A stretch of 64,000 bases of DNA from Platanthera guangdongensis (Eukaryota; Streptophyta; Magnoliopsida; Asparagales; Orchidaceae). Numbering within the stretch: position 1 is the first letter of the stretch; each line of letters starts with the position of its first letter. The DNA is taken from NCBI GenBank assembly GCA_039583875.1, contig CM077160.1, positions 116,393,314 to 116,457,313 of the forward strand, in the 5' to 3' direction. The position numbers and the translations under genes are program-made. The notes beneath the pieces are model-generated. The model was given only the letters and a program-made list of their open reading frames with translations. It ran no database searches and was not told where the DNA came from. Shown one piece after another: positions 35,124 through 45,825 of the stretch.

Positions 35124-35891
35124 ACAATTCATCAAGATCACATAGAAAGAGAAGTCATAAAGGGGGAGAGGGTTTTTATCAAAGCCAGCTCTGATCATGC
35201 CAAGTGGATATAAAATTCTATCAGAGCAACTCTTGGATACCCTCCTCTTTGTGATGATGATAATGTTGCTGAATCTGGAATTCATCTTGCATATCTAGGA
35301 GGGGAGCAACCAGAAGTGGCTCAAGTCATCTACCCTCCTCCAGATTTTGACATGATTCATGCTGACATACAGTCCATGTATAGCCCACCTGGGGGTAAGG
35401 ACAATGTAATTATTGAAAACATTGTTCAGCCAATTTCTGAAGCTATGCAAGAGGCACTGCAAAAAGAAGAAGAGACAAGATTCTCTAAGAAGAGGTTTAG
35501 GGAACAAGTTGAACAAAGACCAGACTTTGAGCAGTGGAGCCCTACCTCAAGAAATATTATTTTGACTACCTGGAAAGCTGCCAAAGATAACATTCAAGAC
35601 AGGAATAAGTGGTTTTCTGAAACTGAATGGAGGAAACATGAGTCAAGGCCGGAGGCCATAGTTCAATATAGAAGGAAGGCCAAGATGGTAAAGCTACCTC
35701 CTACTGCCCAGGAGCCTAGCAAGTACTTTCCAAAGCCATATCATTATTTTGAAAGGCAGAAGATTAAGGCTGAGGAACTTAAGAAGAAAGATCTGAAAGG
35801 CAAGAAGCCTGCTGATGCTGAAGTTCCTAAAGCTCCTGTTCAAGCCAGAGTTCAAGCTGGAAAAGGAATAGTGATCAAGGAGCCTGAATAG
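35124..35891 (+). pseudogene. Sirevirus env-like ORF of element A, last part
   Basis: Continues the frame of 30298-32472 after insertion X: open from 35124 except TAA at 35211-35213, ending at TAG 35889-35891. It is rich in charged residues and Pro; a YPPPDFDMIH stretch opens the clear part and a Lys-rich tail (KAEELKKKDLKGKK) closes it. No membrane segment is seen. Without X and the single stop the whole ORF would be close to 1,000 codons. Confidence 0.8.
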
Positions 35892-36174
35892 AAATAGACT
35901 TAGAATTTTCTTAAAGTTTACTATGTAATCTTTTTGATGTAAAACATTCTGTAAACTTTTGAAAATGAATATGACAAAGTATTGGAACAATGTGTTGTGT
36001 GATAAATTAGCTATGTGTTAAATTTATTTCATAATTGTTCTGAGATGTTATCTGTATTTGCATGTTTGCTTTATACATGTGATGTACTTTCCTGTTTTCA
36101 TAATCCTGTCTTACATCATTTTGTATTTTTATTATAAATGGTGTATATCATTGACTAAGGGTTATGACTTCTCC
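35892..36174 (+). other. Element A 3' untranslated region
   Basis: AT-rich, non-coding, between the env-like stop and the polypurine tract. No repeats stand out. Confidence 0.7.
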
Positions 36175-36188
36175 AAATAGGGGGAGAT
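36175..36188 (+). promoter_or_regulatory. Element A polypurine tract
   Basis: AAATAGGGGGAGAT directly before the 3' LTR, identical in core to element B at 12504-12517; primes plus-strand DNA synthesis. Confidence 0.9.
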
Positions 36189-38234
36189 TGTTGGGTACAT
36201 TGGTTCTAATGTACCTGATTTGAAGAAGCCTCACGCAACTCAATGATATACATCAAAATGTATTTGATGTATTTTGAGCTACTTGTGCAGGTTAAGTATT
36301 TGCAGGAATGAAGAAGAAAAGTTTCTAAGTCCATGTGTCGACACCCAGAGGGAAAGTGTCGACACTTAAGAAGACATGTGTCGACACCCAGGCAAGCAGT
36401 GTCGACACTTGGAGTCATTGTGTCGACACCAGGGATGCTGAGTCGACACCAGACAGAAAGTGTCGACACAAGGAGCTGTGTCGACACTCAATGAAGAAAA
36501 GCCAGTGAAGCAGTATCGATACTTAACAGTTGTGTCGACACCCAGTGAAGCTGTGTCTACATCAGAAAGTGTCGACACTTGGAGCTGTGTCGACACTCAG
36601 CAAAAGTCAGCAGAAACTAAGGCCAAGTGTCGACACCCAGAATAATGTGTCGACACTCAGCAGAAGAGTCAACACTGGAAGTAAGTGTCGACATCCAAAA
36701 CAATGTGTCGACACTTAGCTGAAGACTCAACACTTGAAGAAAGTGTCGACACAAGGAGCTGTGTCGACACTTAGCAAAGAACATCAAAGTTCAACAAAAT
36801 ATTCTAAGTACAAGTGTCGACACGATGAAGATGTGTCGACACTCAGCCAAAGACTTGACAGAAGAAGAATGTGTCGACACAAGGAGCTGTGTCGACACTT
36901 AACAAGTATCATCACTGAAGACATGTGTCGACACCAAGAAGCTGTGTCGACACTTAACAGATTCAGCACATGAAGATGTGTCGACACAAAGGAGATGTGT
37001 CGACATTTAGAAGAATTCAGCAAAATACTAAAGTACAAGTACTTGTGTCGACACTCAATTTCAGTGTCGACACATGAAGAAGAAGTAGTGTCGAGATATA
37101 AAATCTACAACACAAGGAGTTGTGTCGACACCTTGTAGACTAGTGTCGACACTTAGACAACTTGTGTCGACACTTGGTCTATAAGTGTCGACACTTAAAG
37201 ACAGATAGTCTCGACACTTCTAGACAGTTACAGAATTTTCAAGAACTGACTGGATGACTTGACAGCTGCCATTCCAGCCGGTCTACTGCACCTGTCAGAG
37301 TTGTCAGAATTCAGTTATGGACCGAACCAGCCGATTACCATGAAGAAGGCCTATAAATAGGCTTACACTGTCTACAGAAATTGAAGATTGATGAAGTGGT
37401 TCAAGTGATCATTCACAAGAGAAACACACAGAAGATCTAGCTTTCAAGTGAAGATCTAAAAGTTGGAGAGAGAGAGCTCCATCCAAGAAATCAGTTGTTG
37501 GAACCAGACTGAGAAGAAGGTTCAGATTTATTCTGAATCTAAGTAGCAGAGATCAAGGATCAACTGCAGACGGAGTCAATCTTATTGAGTTCTACTTTCA
37601 AGAAGCTTTGAAGAAAGCTAAGTCAGATTGATTTCAGCTGAGTTCTTCCAAGAACTCATCAAGAAACTCACATCTCATCTCTCTATTCTCTAAGTTGTTG
37701 AGTTAACATTATTGTATTCATTTTTATCTTGTAGGATCCTTTGGATCTGAGTCTTGTAAGCCTGTAATTATAAAGGCTGAGGGTACGAGAGTTAATTCTC
37801 TGAGTGTAGGCCTTGGTGGCTGAGTGTAGGCCTTGGTGGCTGAGTGTAGGCCTTGGTGGCTGAGTGTAGGCCTTTGTGGCTGAGTGTAGGCTTTGTGAAA
37901 AGCTGAGTTGTAGGGCCTTGGGCCTGAGGTGTAGGAGCCTATTTTGGGTTCTGAGATAGTGCTGAAGTTTGGCCGAATCTAGTACACTGCTAGATAGGAG
38001 AAGGGGGAAAGTGGATGTACCCAAAGCTTGGGGAACCACTATAAATCTCTGTGTCTACTGTGTGATGTGGTTTGCTGTGATTGTTGTGTGATTACTGTGT
38101 GATTACTGTGTGATTGCTGTGCAATAGTAGCTTAAATTCTGTAATTATAAGTTGCATTCTGCCTTAAAAGTTAAAAAAATTCAAGTCACCTATTCACCCC
38201 CCCCCCTCTAGGTGTTTAGGTACTATATCTTTCA
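36189..38234 (+). mobile_element. Family A 3' LTR
   Basis: 2046 bp, same order of parts as the 5' LTR. I count about 28 exact GTGTCGACAC copies from 36335 to 37194, more than in the 5' LTR. TATA box TATAAATAG at 37352-37360. Confidence 0.95.
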
Positions 38235-38239
38235 GCTGT
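38235..38239 (+). repeat. Target-site duplication of element A, right copy
   Basis: GCTGT, matching 22503-22507. Confidence 0.9.
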
Positions 38240-39581
38240 GGACCGTGCTAAGGTAAATGCAATTCGAGATTGACCGCGACCAAAGTCAGCTTCAGATATA
38301 TGCAGTTTCTTGGGACAGTCTGGATATTATTGCAAGTTCGTGGAGGGGTTCTCAAGGGTAGCACTCCCCCTCACGTCCTTGACGAAGAAGGATGCGGCTT
38401 TTACTTGGCGCGAGAAGTGCGAAGCAGCGTTCCAGGGGTTGAAGGACAAGCTCACCTCTTCACCCATCCTTGCACTTCCATCTGGGAAGGAAGGATTTCA
38501 CATTTATATCGATGCATCATATCAGGGGATTGGTGATGTACTGATGCAGCATGGACATGTCATTGTCTGCGCTTCATGACAGCTGAAGAAGCATGAGTAG
38601 AATTACCCCGTACACGATTTAGAGCTCGTGGCTATGATATTTGCATTAAAGACTTGGAGGCATTACTTGTATGGGATTGTGATATCTTCTCAGATCACAA
38701 GAACCTTAAATATATTGACACACATAAGGATATAAATCTATGCCAGCATAGATGGCTTGAGTTCTTGTTTGACTATGACTATAATATCCATTATCACCCG
38801 GGTAAGGCGAACACTGTGGTGGATGTCTTGATCAGGAGAGCCGACACTACTAGACTGGAGCCCCGGGTAATGGCTATAGAGCTGGTGCGGAAGTTGGAGG
38901 ATATGCACATTACCATGGTTTCCAAAGCTGGGCCAAATGTTTATCAGGAATACTTGAACTCCTTTGTCATCGAGTGTGACATACGGGAGCGCATTAGGAC
39001 ACAACAGAGGCTGGATGCTGATTTGGACTCAGTATTTATAGCCTTAGAAGGGGGTAAGTAAGAGGACTATTCTTTGCATGATGACCTCGTTTATTTCTGT
39101 GGCCGTGTCTATATACCCGTAGAAGGCGGTGTCCGGGAGGATATACTTAGCGAGGCACATTGTTCTCAGTACTCAGTGTACCCCGGTATCACCAAGATGG
39201 TAACGGATCTGCTGAGGAGGATATACTGGCCAGGGATGAAGAGGGAAATCATATATTATGTGACACATTGCGAGACCTGCCAACGGGTAAAAGCAGAGTG
39301 TAAGTGCCCAGGAGGATTACTACAGTCATTGCCGGTTCCAGAGTGGAAGTTTTAGGATATAGCTATGGATTTCATGAATGGATTGCCTCGCTCCCACTCT
39401 GGGCATGACTCGATATGCGTCATTGTTGATAGACTAACAAGGTAGCCCGGTTTATACAAATTAGGAAAACAGCCCAGTTGCTATTTTTGTGTGGTTGTTT
39501 GTGTAACAGTTCGTCAGGTACCATGGCGTCCCCAGGACGATTGTCTTGGATTGTGACGGTCAGTTCACTTCTAGGAGTGGA
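38240..39581 (+). pseudogene. pol: Ty3/gypsy chromovirus pol, RNase H and integrase part
   Basis: Continues the RT of 21287-22507. RT thumb/RNase H: SFLGQSGYYCKFVEGFS, an IYIDAS motif (about 38505), KTWRHYLYG; integrase zinc finger EAHCSQYSVYPG...CETCQRVK (39150-39300), in which the second His of the usual HPG is Tyr; then DIAMDFMNGLPRSHSGHD with the first catalytic Asp. Stops and frameshifts are frequent. The reading runs into the N gap, so the rest of integrase, any chromodomain and the 3' LTR are not visible. Confidence 0.85.
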
Positions 39582-40081
39582 NNNNNNNNNNNNNNNNNNN
39601 NNNNNNNNNNNNNNNNNNNNNNNNNNNNNNNNNNNNNNNNNNNNNNNNNNNNNNNNNNNNNNNNNNNNNNNNNNNNNNNNNNNNNNNNNNNNNNNNNNNN
39701 NNNNNNNNNNNNNNNNNNNNNNNNNNNNNNNNNNNNNNNNNNNNNNNNNNNNNNNNNNNNNNNNNNNNNNNNNNNNNNNNNNNNNNNNNNNNNNNNNNNN
39801 NNNNNNNNNNNNNNNNNNNNNNNNNNNNNNNNNNNNNNNNNNNNNNNNNNNNNNNNNNNNNNNNNNNNNNNNNNNNNNNNNNNNNNNNNNNNNNNNNNNN
39901 NNNNNNNNNNNNNNNNNNNNNNNNNNNNNNNNNNNNNNNNNNNNNNNNNNNNNNNNNNNNNNNNNNNNNNNNNNNNNNNNNNNNNNNNNNNNNNNNNNNN
40001 NNNNNNNNNNNNNNNNNNNNNNNNNNNNNNNNNNNNNNNNNNNNNNNNNNNNNNNNNNNNNNNNNNNNNNNNNNNNNNNNN
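39582..40081. other. Assembly gap, 500 N
   Basis: Exactly 500 undetermined bases, a common placeholder size. Sequences expected to the right (end of chromovirus, its 4.7-kb 3' LTR, the rest of element C and of the Athila/Tat element) do not appear, so the true gap is probably large or the join is wrong. Confidence 0.95.
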
Positions 40082-40915
40082 CAAGCAGTCTCCAGTACAG
40101 TGTCACTTTCTTCTTGAATTTCGGCCACAGCATCCCTGGCCACCTGGGCGATTTCAGATACTACATCCGTATGAGGGGGTAGAGGCTCCCCCTCGATTCC
40201 TGCAGTCAAGGTATCAGGAAATTTCACCGGGGGTGACTGCTGGAGATACTTCCTGTTGCTCTTCCACTGCAGTCTGCCCAATACGCCTCTCCCATCGATC
40301 AAACACACTTGAGTCCTCTTCTTCAGGTAGTGGAGAGGGACACCTTTACTCATGTCGAATTTGTCTCCATTTAGCTGGTTTAGATATAGACTTAAGATGC
40401 GGCCAAAACTTGGAGAGCCAAGGTGTCCTTGATCTTCTCGAACAACAACTCCCCCAGTTAAACCTCTTGCGGCAGACGACAGCTATAGGATCTTGAACAT
40501 ATCCCCTGAGATATGGTCATGAGAGCCCGGCTTGCAGATGAGCACCTTCCATAATATCAGACAGGAGCTTCCCTTCTTCATTCATATCCTTTCTCTTTAT
40601 TGACGAGTTCCTCGTGGGAGACCGCAGAATAAGAGAGTTCTGGTTTTGTCATCGTCCTCCAAATAGTCCTCATGCTCCGAGCAAGAAAGCTGCAGGAAGC
40701 GAGTCAGCTTGCTGGCAGACAGCTTGACCTTTACCCCAGCCACCTTGCTTTTGATTACGGAGTCGCCATTTCGGAGTCTTGCGGTAGCGAAGAACTACAG
40801 ACCTCTTTGTCCAGGATTTTGCAAGGGTGCTCCAGGACGAATGTTAGCCCAGCCTCTTCCAACATCAGAATAATGTTGCGGAATTCATCCGAGGCGTGAG
40901 AGAACCCAGTCCAAA
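40082..40915 (-). pseudogene. Env-like ORF remnant of element B'
   Basis: Minus-strand reading in shifting frames matches the first third of the family A env-like ORF in order: a LTFVLEHPCKILDKEV block (A: LEFLVSEPTKIWKKEV), a KVKLSASKLTRFLQL block (A: KVKVSPKGLRKILQL), a GKLLSDIM and GLS block (A: GKFLSEIVGK) and an FEKIKDTL block (A: FEKIKESL). Many stops and frameshifts. It shows that the post-pol ORF is shared between Sirevirus families. Its far end is in the gap. Confidence 0.7.
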
Positions 40916-42170
40916 CAAGCTTGAACTGTGACCAACCCAGCAGTTGTCCTTGGGGTCATTGCAGATCTAGAGGAGAAACCCTACTCTAAGCGTTAATGAA
41001 CATTCAAAAAGAAAGCGTCACTAGTGAGAGCGTCCAAGTACGGGTGAGGAAGAGGTTACCTAAGGGCTTATACGGAAGTGAGTTGGTGAGCTTCCTGCGA
41101 GAAACTCTTCCTCGAGCGTCTTTGGGAAGACCTTCGGTGGATAGGAGAGTTTCCTGCGGGGTTCGGCCTTGCTAGAACCTTGCGAGAACCTTCTCGATTT
41201 TGACGATGGACCTTGCGAGAACCTTGCGGTCACAGAGACACTTCGCGATTCGACGAGAAACCTTGCGAGAACTTACTGGAAGAAGATGGAGAGCCGGATT
41301 CGTGTAGCGATGAGCTTCCTGCAGGGTTCGGCGGGAATCAACGAGAGTTTGCGAAGGTGGTGCGACGAGCTTCCTGCGGGTCTCTGCGAGTCGGCGGGAG
41401 AGCTCCTGTGGGTTTCGGCAAGTCTGCGGGTTTCGGCGAGTCGGCAGAAGACCTCTTGCGGGATATCTGCTGCGACGTGAGGCGGGATTCGTGAAGAAGG
41501 CGAAGGGTCGGCGTGATTTGTCTAATTCGGCGAGATTTCAAGTATATAATGGGTCGGCGGGATTTGTCTGATTCGAAATTGAGAGGTTTCTTGACTAGGA
41601 ATTTTCACGTTGAGACACATTGCAACATTTTTGAATTCTTCTGATGTCAAGTCAATATAAAAAATGATAGATACATGTATATTTTAAAGTCAATCTATTT
41701 GGATTTGAATGAGGCTTTTCCAAAAACTTTTTGATGTCAATTGTGAGTTGTCGAGATTCACGATGACATATCTTCGTTAACTCTTTATTGATGTATAAAG
41801 GTTTGCATGCATCGAGTTAACCTATCCTTAGAGGTGCCCACATACATGTATAAGCATAAGTATAAATATACACATGGATAGAAATATATATATATATATA
41901 TTTTTTAAATGAGGATGGAATATGACGCAAGTCCTTGAACTGATCAAGATTACCTGGGATTTTGAGAGTCATCGTCTTAGTCCCACAGGTAGAACACATT
42001 AGAGGCTCAATGTGAGTATGCTCAAATAGATATCACATCTGTTATTGCAGACGCTTGTTCCAATGTAGTCTTGAGCCACCTACTGTCTAGGTCCCATTTT
42101 ATTCACGGGAACCTAGACTACCCTGCAAGAAAGAATTACTTTACCTTAGGAACCCAAATCATATTGGGTC
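40916..42170 (-). other. B' region between gag and env-like remnants, no pol
   Basis: No protease, integrase, RT or RNase H motif in any frame. 41090-41580 carries CTTGCGAGAACC, GAACCTTCTCG and TTCGGCGAG words related to the family B LTR palindromes; a TATA-like element (minus ATTATATAC, about 41543-41551) is nearby. A TA run lies at 41885-41900. So the B' env-like part, like that of A, has LTR-type repeats upstream. Confidence 0.55.
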
Positions 42171-43705
42171 CTAGGTTCCTGTTAGCATAAGCACGCAACT
42201 GCCTTCCTTCAGAAGACCTGTCTGGAAGACTACCTCTGTCCCGAGAATGTGGATAAGCCCTTGCCGCGGGCACAGGGGTTGTTGCCAACAGTCGATGGCA
42301 AAGTGCCCCACTTTGCCGCAGCACCAACATGGGTGAATGTTGTATCGCCGATTCCGACCTGATCTAGTGACTGATGTAGTCACGGTTCTAGGTCTAAACG
42401 GGATAGGGCATGATCTTGTCACAAAAATTCCTCTTCCATCGTGACACGTGGAAGGATGGAAAGAATGCATGTTGTGAGCGTTATGAGGCCGGGAAGGTGG
42501 TGCCATTCTTTCAGGCATCTCCCTTACTGAGGCCCCATGGAGCCTGACATCATGACTTCTATCCTCTCTATCCCGTGTCCTCGAGTGGTGAGAAGTCTTC
42601 TGTGAGCTGGGACATGCAGATCCACACTGTGTTGAGGCAGTGGGCAGTGAATACAAAGGGCTCAGAATGAGCCTTAGGTATTCTCTCGTGGGTGGACACG
42701 CCGGCCCTTGCGCTCCGGGTGTCCCACATGTGGACAGATCACCCTTGCAGTGACCACGACTATGCCTGTGGTCATACTGAAGGCATGATGAGTTGCCTTC
42801 CTGCTTGGAGTGGGGGGTCGGAATACCGTTTCCCCATTTCTCCACGAATTGATAATCCGGGAGATCCACCCGTTCTCTTGCTTTCTCTTAATGGCATCAA
42901 CCTTGGAGAAGTTTGATACTATTCTTTTCTCATTCTCTAGACTACTCTCTAGTGCTGAGATCTTAGAGTCCTTGGCCTTGTGGACGCCAATTGGAGAACC
43001 AACAAGATCTTCAGTCGAGCAATTTCTTGAGCTTGCTCCTCAGCAAATAGGTTGCTTGACTGAAGGGCTCTCTTCAGGGAATCAGCATTTTCTGAAGGAG
43101 GGTAGTTCCTGTCTTCAGAAATTTCAAAAGATACGGGGAAGGATGAAGAAGTTACCTGCTCTTCTGTGTTATTGTCATTAGATCCAGTGACTATTGTTTC
43201 ATCCACATCAGAGCTGCTTTCCTCACTGTCCTCTTCAGACTCTGACACGGACACTGGAGCTCTGATGCAGTCCGAGGGATCCTTGCCTTCATCTTCAGAA
43301 GTGAGGACCCCCACATACACTTCATCCTCTGATTGACAGCATATTCCAGCTTTCTCTGACCCCCCCATCAGCTCTGAGATCATCATCCACAGAGATTTAG
43401 CCGTTCTACATTTTTCCAATCTAGAGCGAGAGGCTCCCAGACCAGATATCCATGATAATTTGACGAATCCTCTCGTCCAAGTGAAATAGTGATAGTTCCG
43501 TCTCTGACATCTCAGCAATGCCCATGGGCACTTGGATCCCAGAGTCGGAGGTCTTCATTGGGAATAAATGGACCCTCTTCCAGGATGAAGGATGCTCGAG
43601 ATCGATAGCATCAAGGTGAAATGACACTCTCATTCTCCAGATGGGATAATAATCCTTTGTGCATGCGGGGAGTTTGAGTGGCGGTATCTCATAATCCAGA
43701 TCCAT
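42171..43705 (-). pseudogene. gag: Sirevirus gag of element B'
   Basis: Minus-strand gag in at least two frames: start MDLDYEIPPLKLPACTKDY at 43705, YPIWRMRVSFHLDA block of the UBN2-type domain, then an acidic region and a coiled-coil-like part (42949-43518), then a knuckle CWCCGKVGHFAIDC (about 42290-42335) and the conserved end IWVPKVK near 42140-42170 before TAA. Knuckle 1 is not found, so the middle is deleted. Frameshifts make it inactive. It follows the B' 5' LTR and PBS. Confidence 0.8.
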
Positions 43706-43767
43706 GCTTCTGACACTGGTGGCAGGATCCTACTCAAGGTGTTAACCTTTTTGAAGAGCAACCTCGC

Positions 43768-43779
43768 TTTGATACCACT
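43768..43779 (-). promoter_or_regulatory. Element B' primer-binding site
   Basis: TGGTATCAAAGC on the minus strand (within a few bases) next to the LTR end at 43780; tRNA-Met type. Confidence 0.8.
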
Positions 43780-45414
43780 TGAAAGTCCACCTAGTGTCAA
43801 CTATGTGCACCTATGGGGGGGGGGGGAATATGTGACGAGTAGCGCTTTTGCGGAATTTACGAATGTACCTGCACAATAAAAATAAAAAGCACAGCACACA
43901 GAATCACAGGCAATTTATAGTGGTTCCCCGACTTGGGTACATCCACTTTCCCCCTTCGACCTATCTCCCAACAAGGGACGACTCGGTCTCTTCTCCAACA
44001 GGATTGAAATCCAATCCCTGCACTATCGGAAGGAACCCTTCCACACGTGAGAGTCAACACTCCCACAAAACGGGTTGCACCCAACCCTTACAATACGGAA
44101 CAAAAGTTCCTTTATAAACAAAAGTAAATATAGAATGTACACGAGATACAAACTTCGTTTGGGACTACGGTGTTCCTCTTCGTTCGACGACGTGTTCGTG
44201 AAGTCAACGAAGAGTCTACAACCTTGGTCTCTCTTGGAGAGGATCTCCCCGGAAACGGCGGCGGCAACACGAGCGGCGGCTAGCTTCGGGATCGGCGGCT
44301 ATGATGATGAGCGGTGCTGAACTTGGAGATCCAAACTTCGTAGCGATGCTAGCTAGGTCTCCAACGGTCACTCAAGGATCGGTCGTCTCGATCGATTCGG
44401 ATGGGGAACACTTTCCCGATCTACAAATCGAGAGACAAGAGATCTCTAGATAGACGCGTGAGACTCTAAGCTTGGCTAAGCTTCTGTCGCCGGAGATCGG
44501 GAAGAGACGCGCAATCACGCGGCGACCACTTGACGCGAGCGGCGGCGGCGGAGCGGAGAGGAAGCGGGGATCTAGGGTTTGTCCGTGCTCGCGTATCTCT
44601 GGTTTTCTTCGCCCTCTACTGTTCAAAAATACCCCTGTATTTATACATTGAAGACCCATACAATATGACCGTTGTGGGTCCCACAAGTAGAAACCCGAAA
44701 TCCGGTTCAAACTAGTCCAGCGGCATAATCCGGTCCAGCAGCATCCCGAGAAATCGCTAAGTGAAAATCGACGAGAATCGCAGGTGATTCTCGACGAATC
44801 GGCGAGAATCATCAAGTGATTCTCGACGATTCGTCGAGAATCGCTAGTGATTCTCGCCGAATCACTTATTGATTCTCAGCGATTTTCACATGGTATTCAT
44901 GAGCTGCTTAACCACTGGTTCGGCGAGAATCACTAGTGATTCTCGCCGAATCTTACTTGGCACCGTTTTGAGGTAGCCAGAAGGGGTCGGCGAGAATCAC
45001 TAATGATTCTCGTCGATTCGGCGAGAATCACTAGTGATTCTCGCCGAATCGGCGAGAATCACTTGGTGATTCTCGTCGAATTTTTCTTGGACGAATTTTC
45101 GTCTTCCACCCAGGAGCTGCTCCTTGACCCATCCATGCTACTTGTCTTCTCTTGCATATGAACGGCCCTGTACTTGAAAGTAAGTGCACTCCAATAGAGA
45201 GAGTACACGTAGGCCAACACACTGATCTGCTCAACGAGGGATTACGTCTTGCAGACCCGTGTATATTGACCTACTGCACCCTGACATTGGTGTGCACTTA
45301 GCGTGGAGAAGCTGCAAGTACAACTTAAGATGTTTCATCAAATACATTGTGAATTCATCTTAGCTTGACAGGTGACTTCCTCAAATCCAGGTAATTGTGG
45401 ATACAATACCAACA
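43780..45414 (-). mobile_element. Element B' 5' LTR
   Basis: 1635 bp on the minus strand, TGTTGGTATTGTATCC...CTTTCA, same family as B. Palindromes GATTCTCGNCGA at 44765-45085, minus-strand TATA (TATAAATAC) at 44637-44645, C-tract hairpin 43808-43834. AGTAG (45415-45419) would be one target-site copy. Confidence 0.9.
44765..45085. repeat. GATTCTCGNCGA palindrome array of B'
   Basis: At least nine inverted units with arms GATTCTCGNCGA and TCGNCGAGAATC, like family B. Confidence 0.9.
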
Positions 45415-45825
45415 AGTAGGAATTTCGGGAGAGGGGTGGGACTTTTTTTTCGAGAAATGCACAGTGGATTTCGCGAGAGAGGGAAGTCTTTTTCGAGAAA
45501 ATGAATAGCGGATTTCGCGAGAGAGGAGAGACTTTTCGAGAAATGCAGACCAGAAATTGTAAAACTTCGGAAATTCGTCGAGCCTCCAATAATGCTCGGA
45601 TCGCAACGAAACTTGATGGGCAAGTCAAAAAATAAATTAACTTAAATTTTGTAACGTAAAATTTTCCAATTTCGACAAGAATTCAGAAATTTGGCCGACT
45701 TGACCGAACGGACGCGAAACACAATAACGGCGAGGCGGCGTCAATTCCGCGTTAACGCAATGTCCTTACGTCATTATGACGTCAACAAGAGGATTAAATA
45801 AATATTGAAAATCTGGGGCGTTACA
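45415..45825 (-). mobile_element. Chromovirus-like LTR fragment hosting B'
   Basis: Ends in ...GGGGCGTTACA, that is a minus-strand LTR start TGTAACGCCCC. 45420-45545 repeats TTTCGAGAAATG and TTTCGCGAGAGAG words. It is truncated on the left by B'. Confidence 0.55.

Larger units (their letters stand above)
22508..38234 (+). mobile_element. Sirevirus family A element, near complete
   Basis: 15.7-kb Ty1/copia element with LTRs 22508-24543 and 36189-38234 (TGTTGGG...CTTTCA), PBS, gag, pol, a post-pol (env-like) ORF, polypurine tract and a perfect 5-bp target duplication. The long gag with two knuckles, DSGCSRHMTG protease, post-pol ORF and repeat-rich LTRs place it in the Sirevirus/Maximus lineage. 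It sits in the chromovirus RT and is itself split by X at 32473-35118. Without X the element would be about 13 kb. Confidence 0.93.

Noticed and set aside
32472..35126. TG...CA boundaries for insertion X
   Set aside because: They give no 5-bp duplication and would shift the env-like frame into a stop, whereas TATTT boundaries restore it.
39420..40496. ORFs spanning the N run
   Set aside because: They exist only because N codons are not counted as stops.
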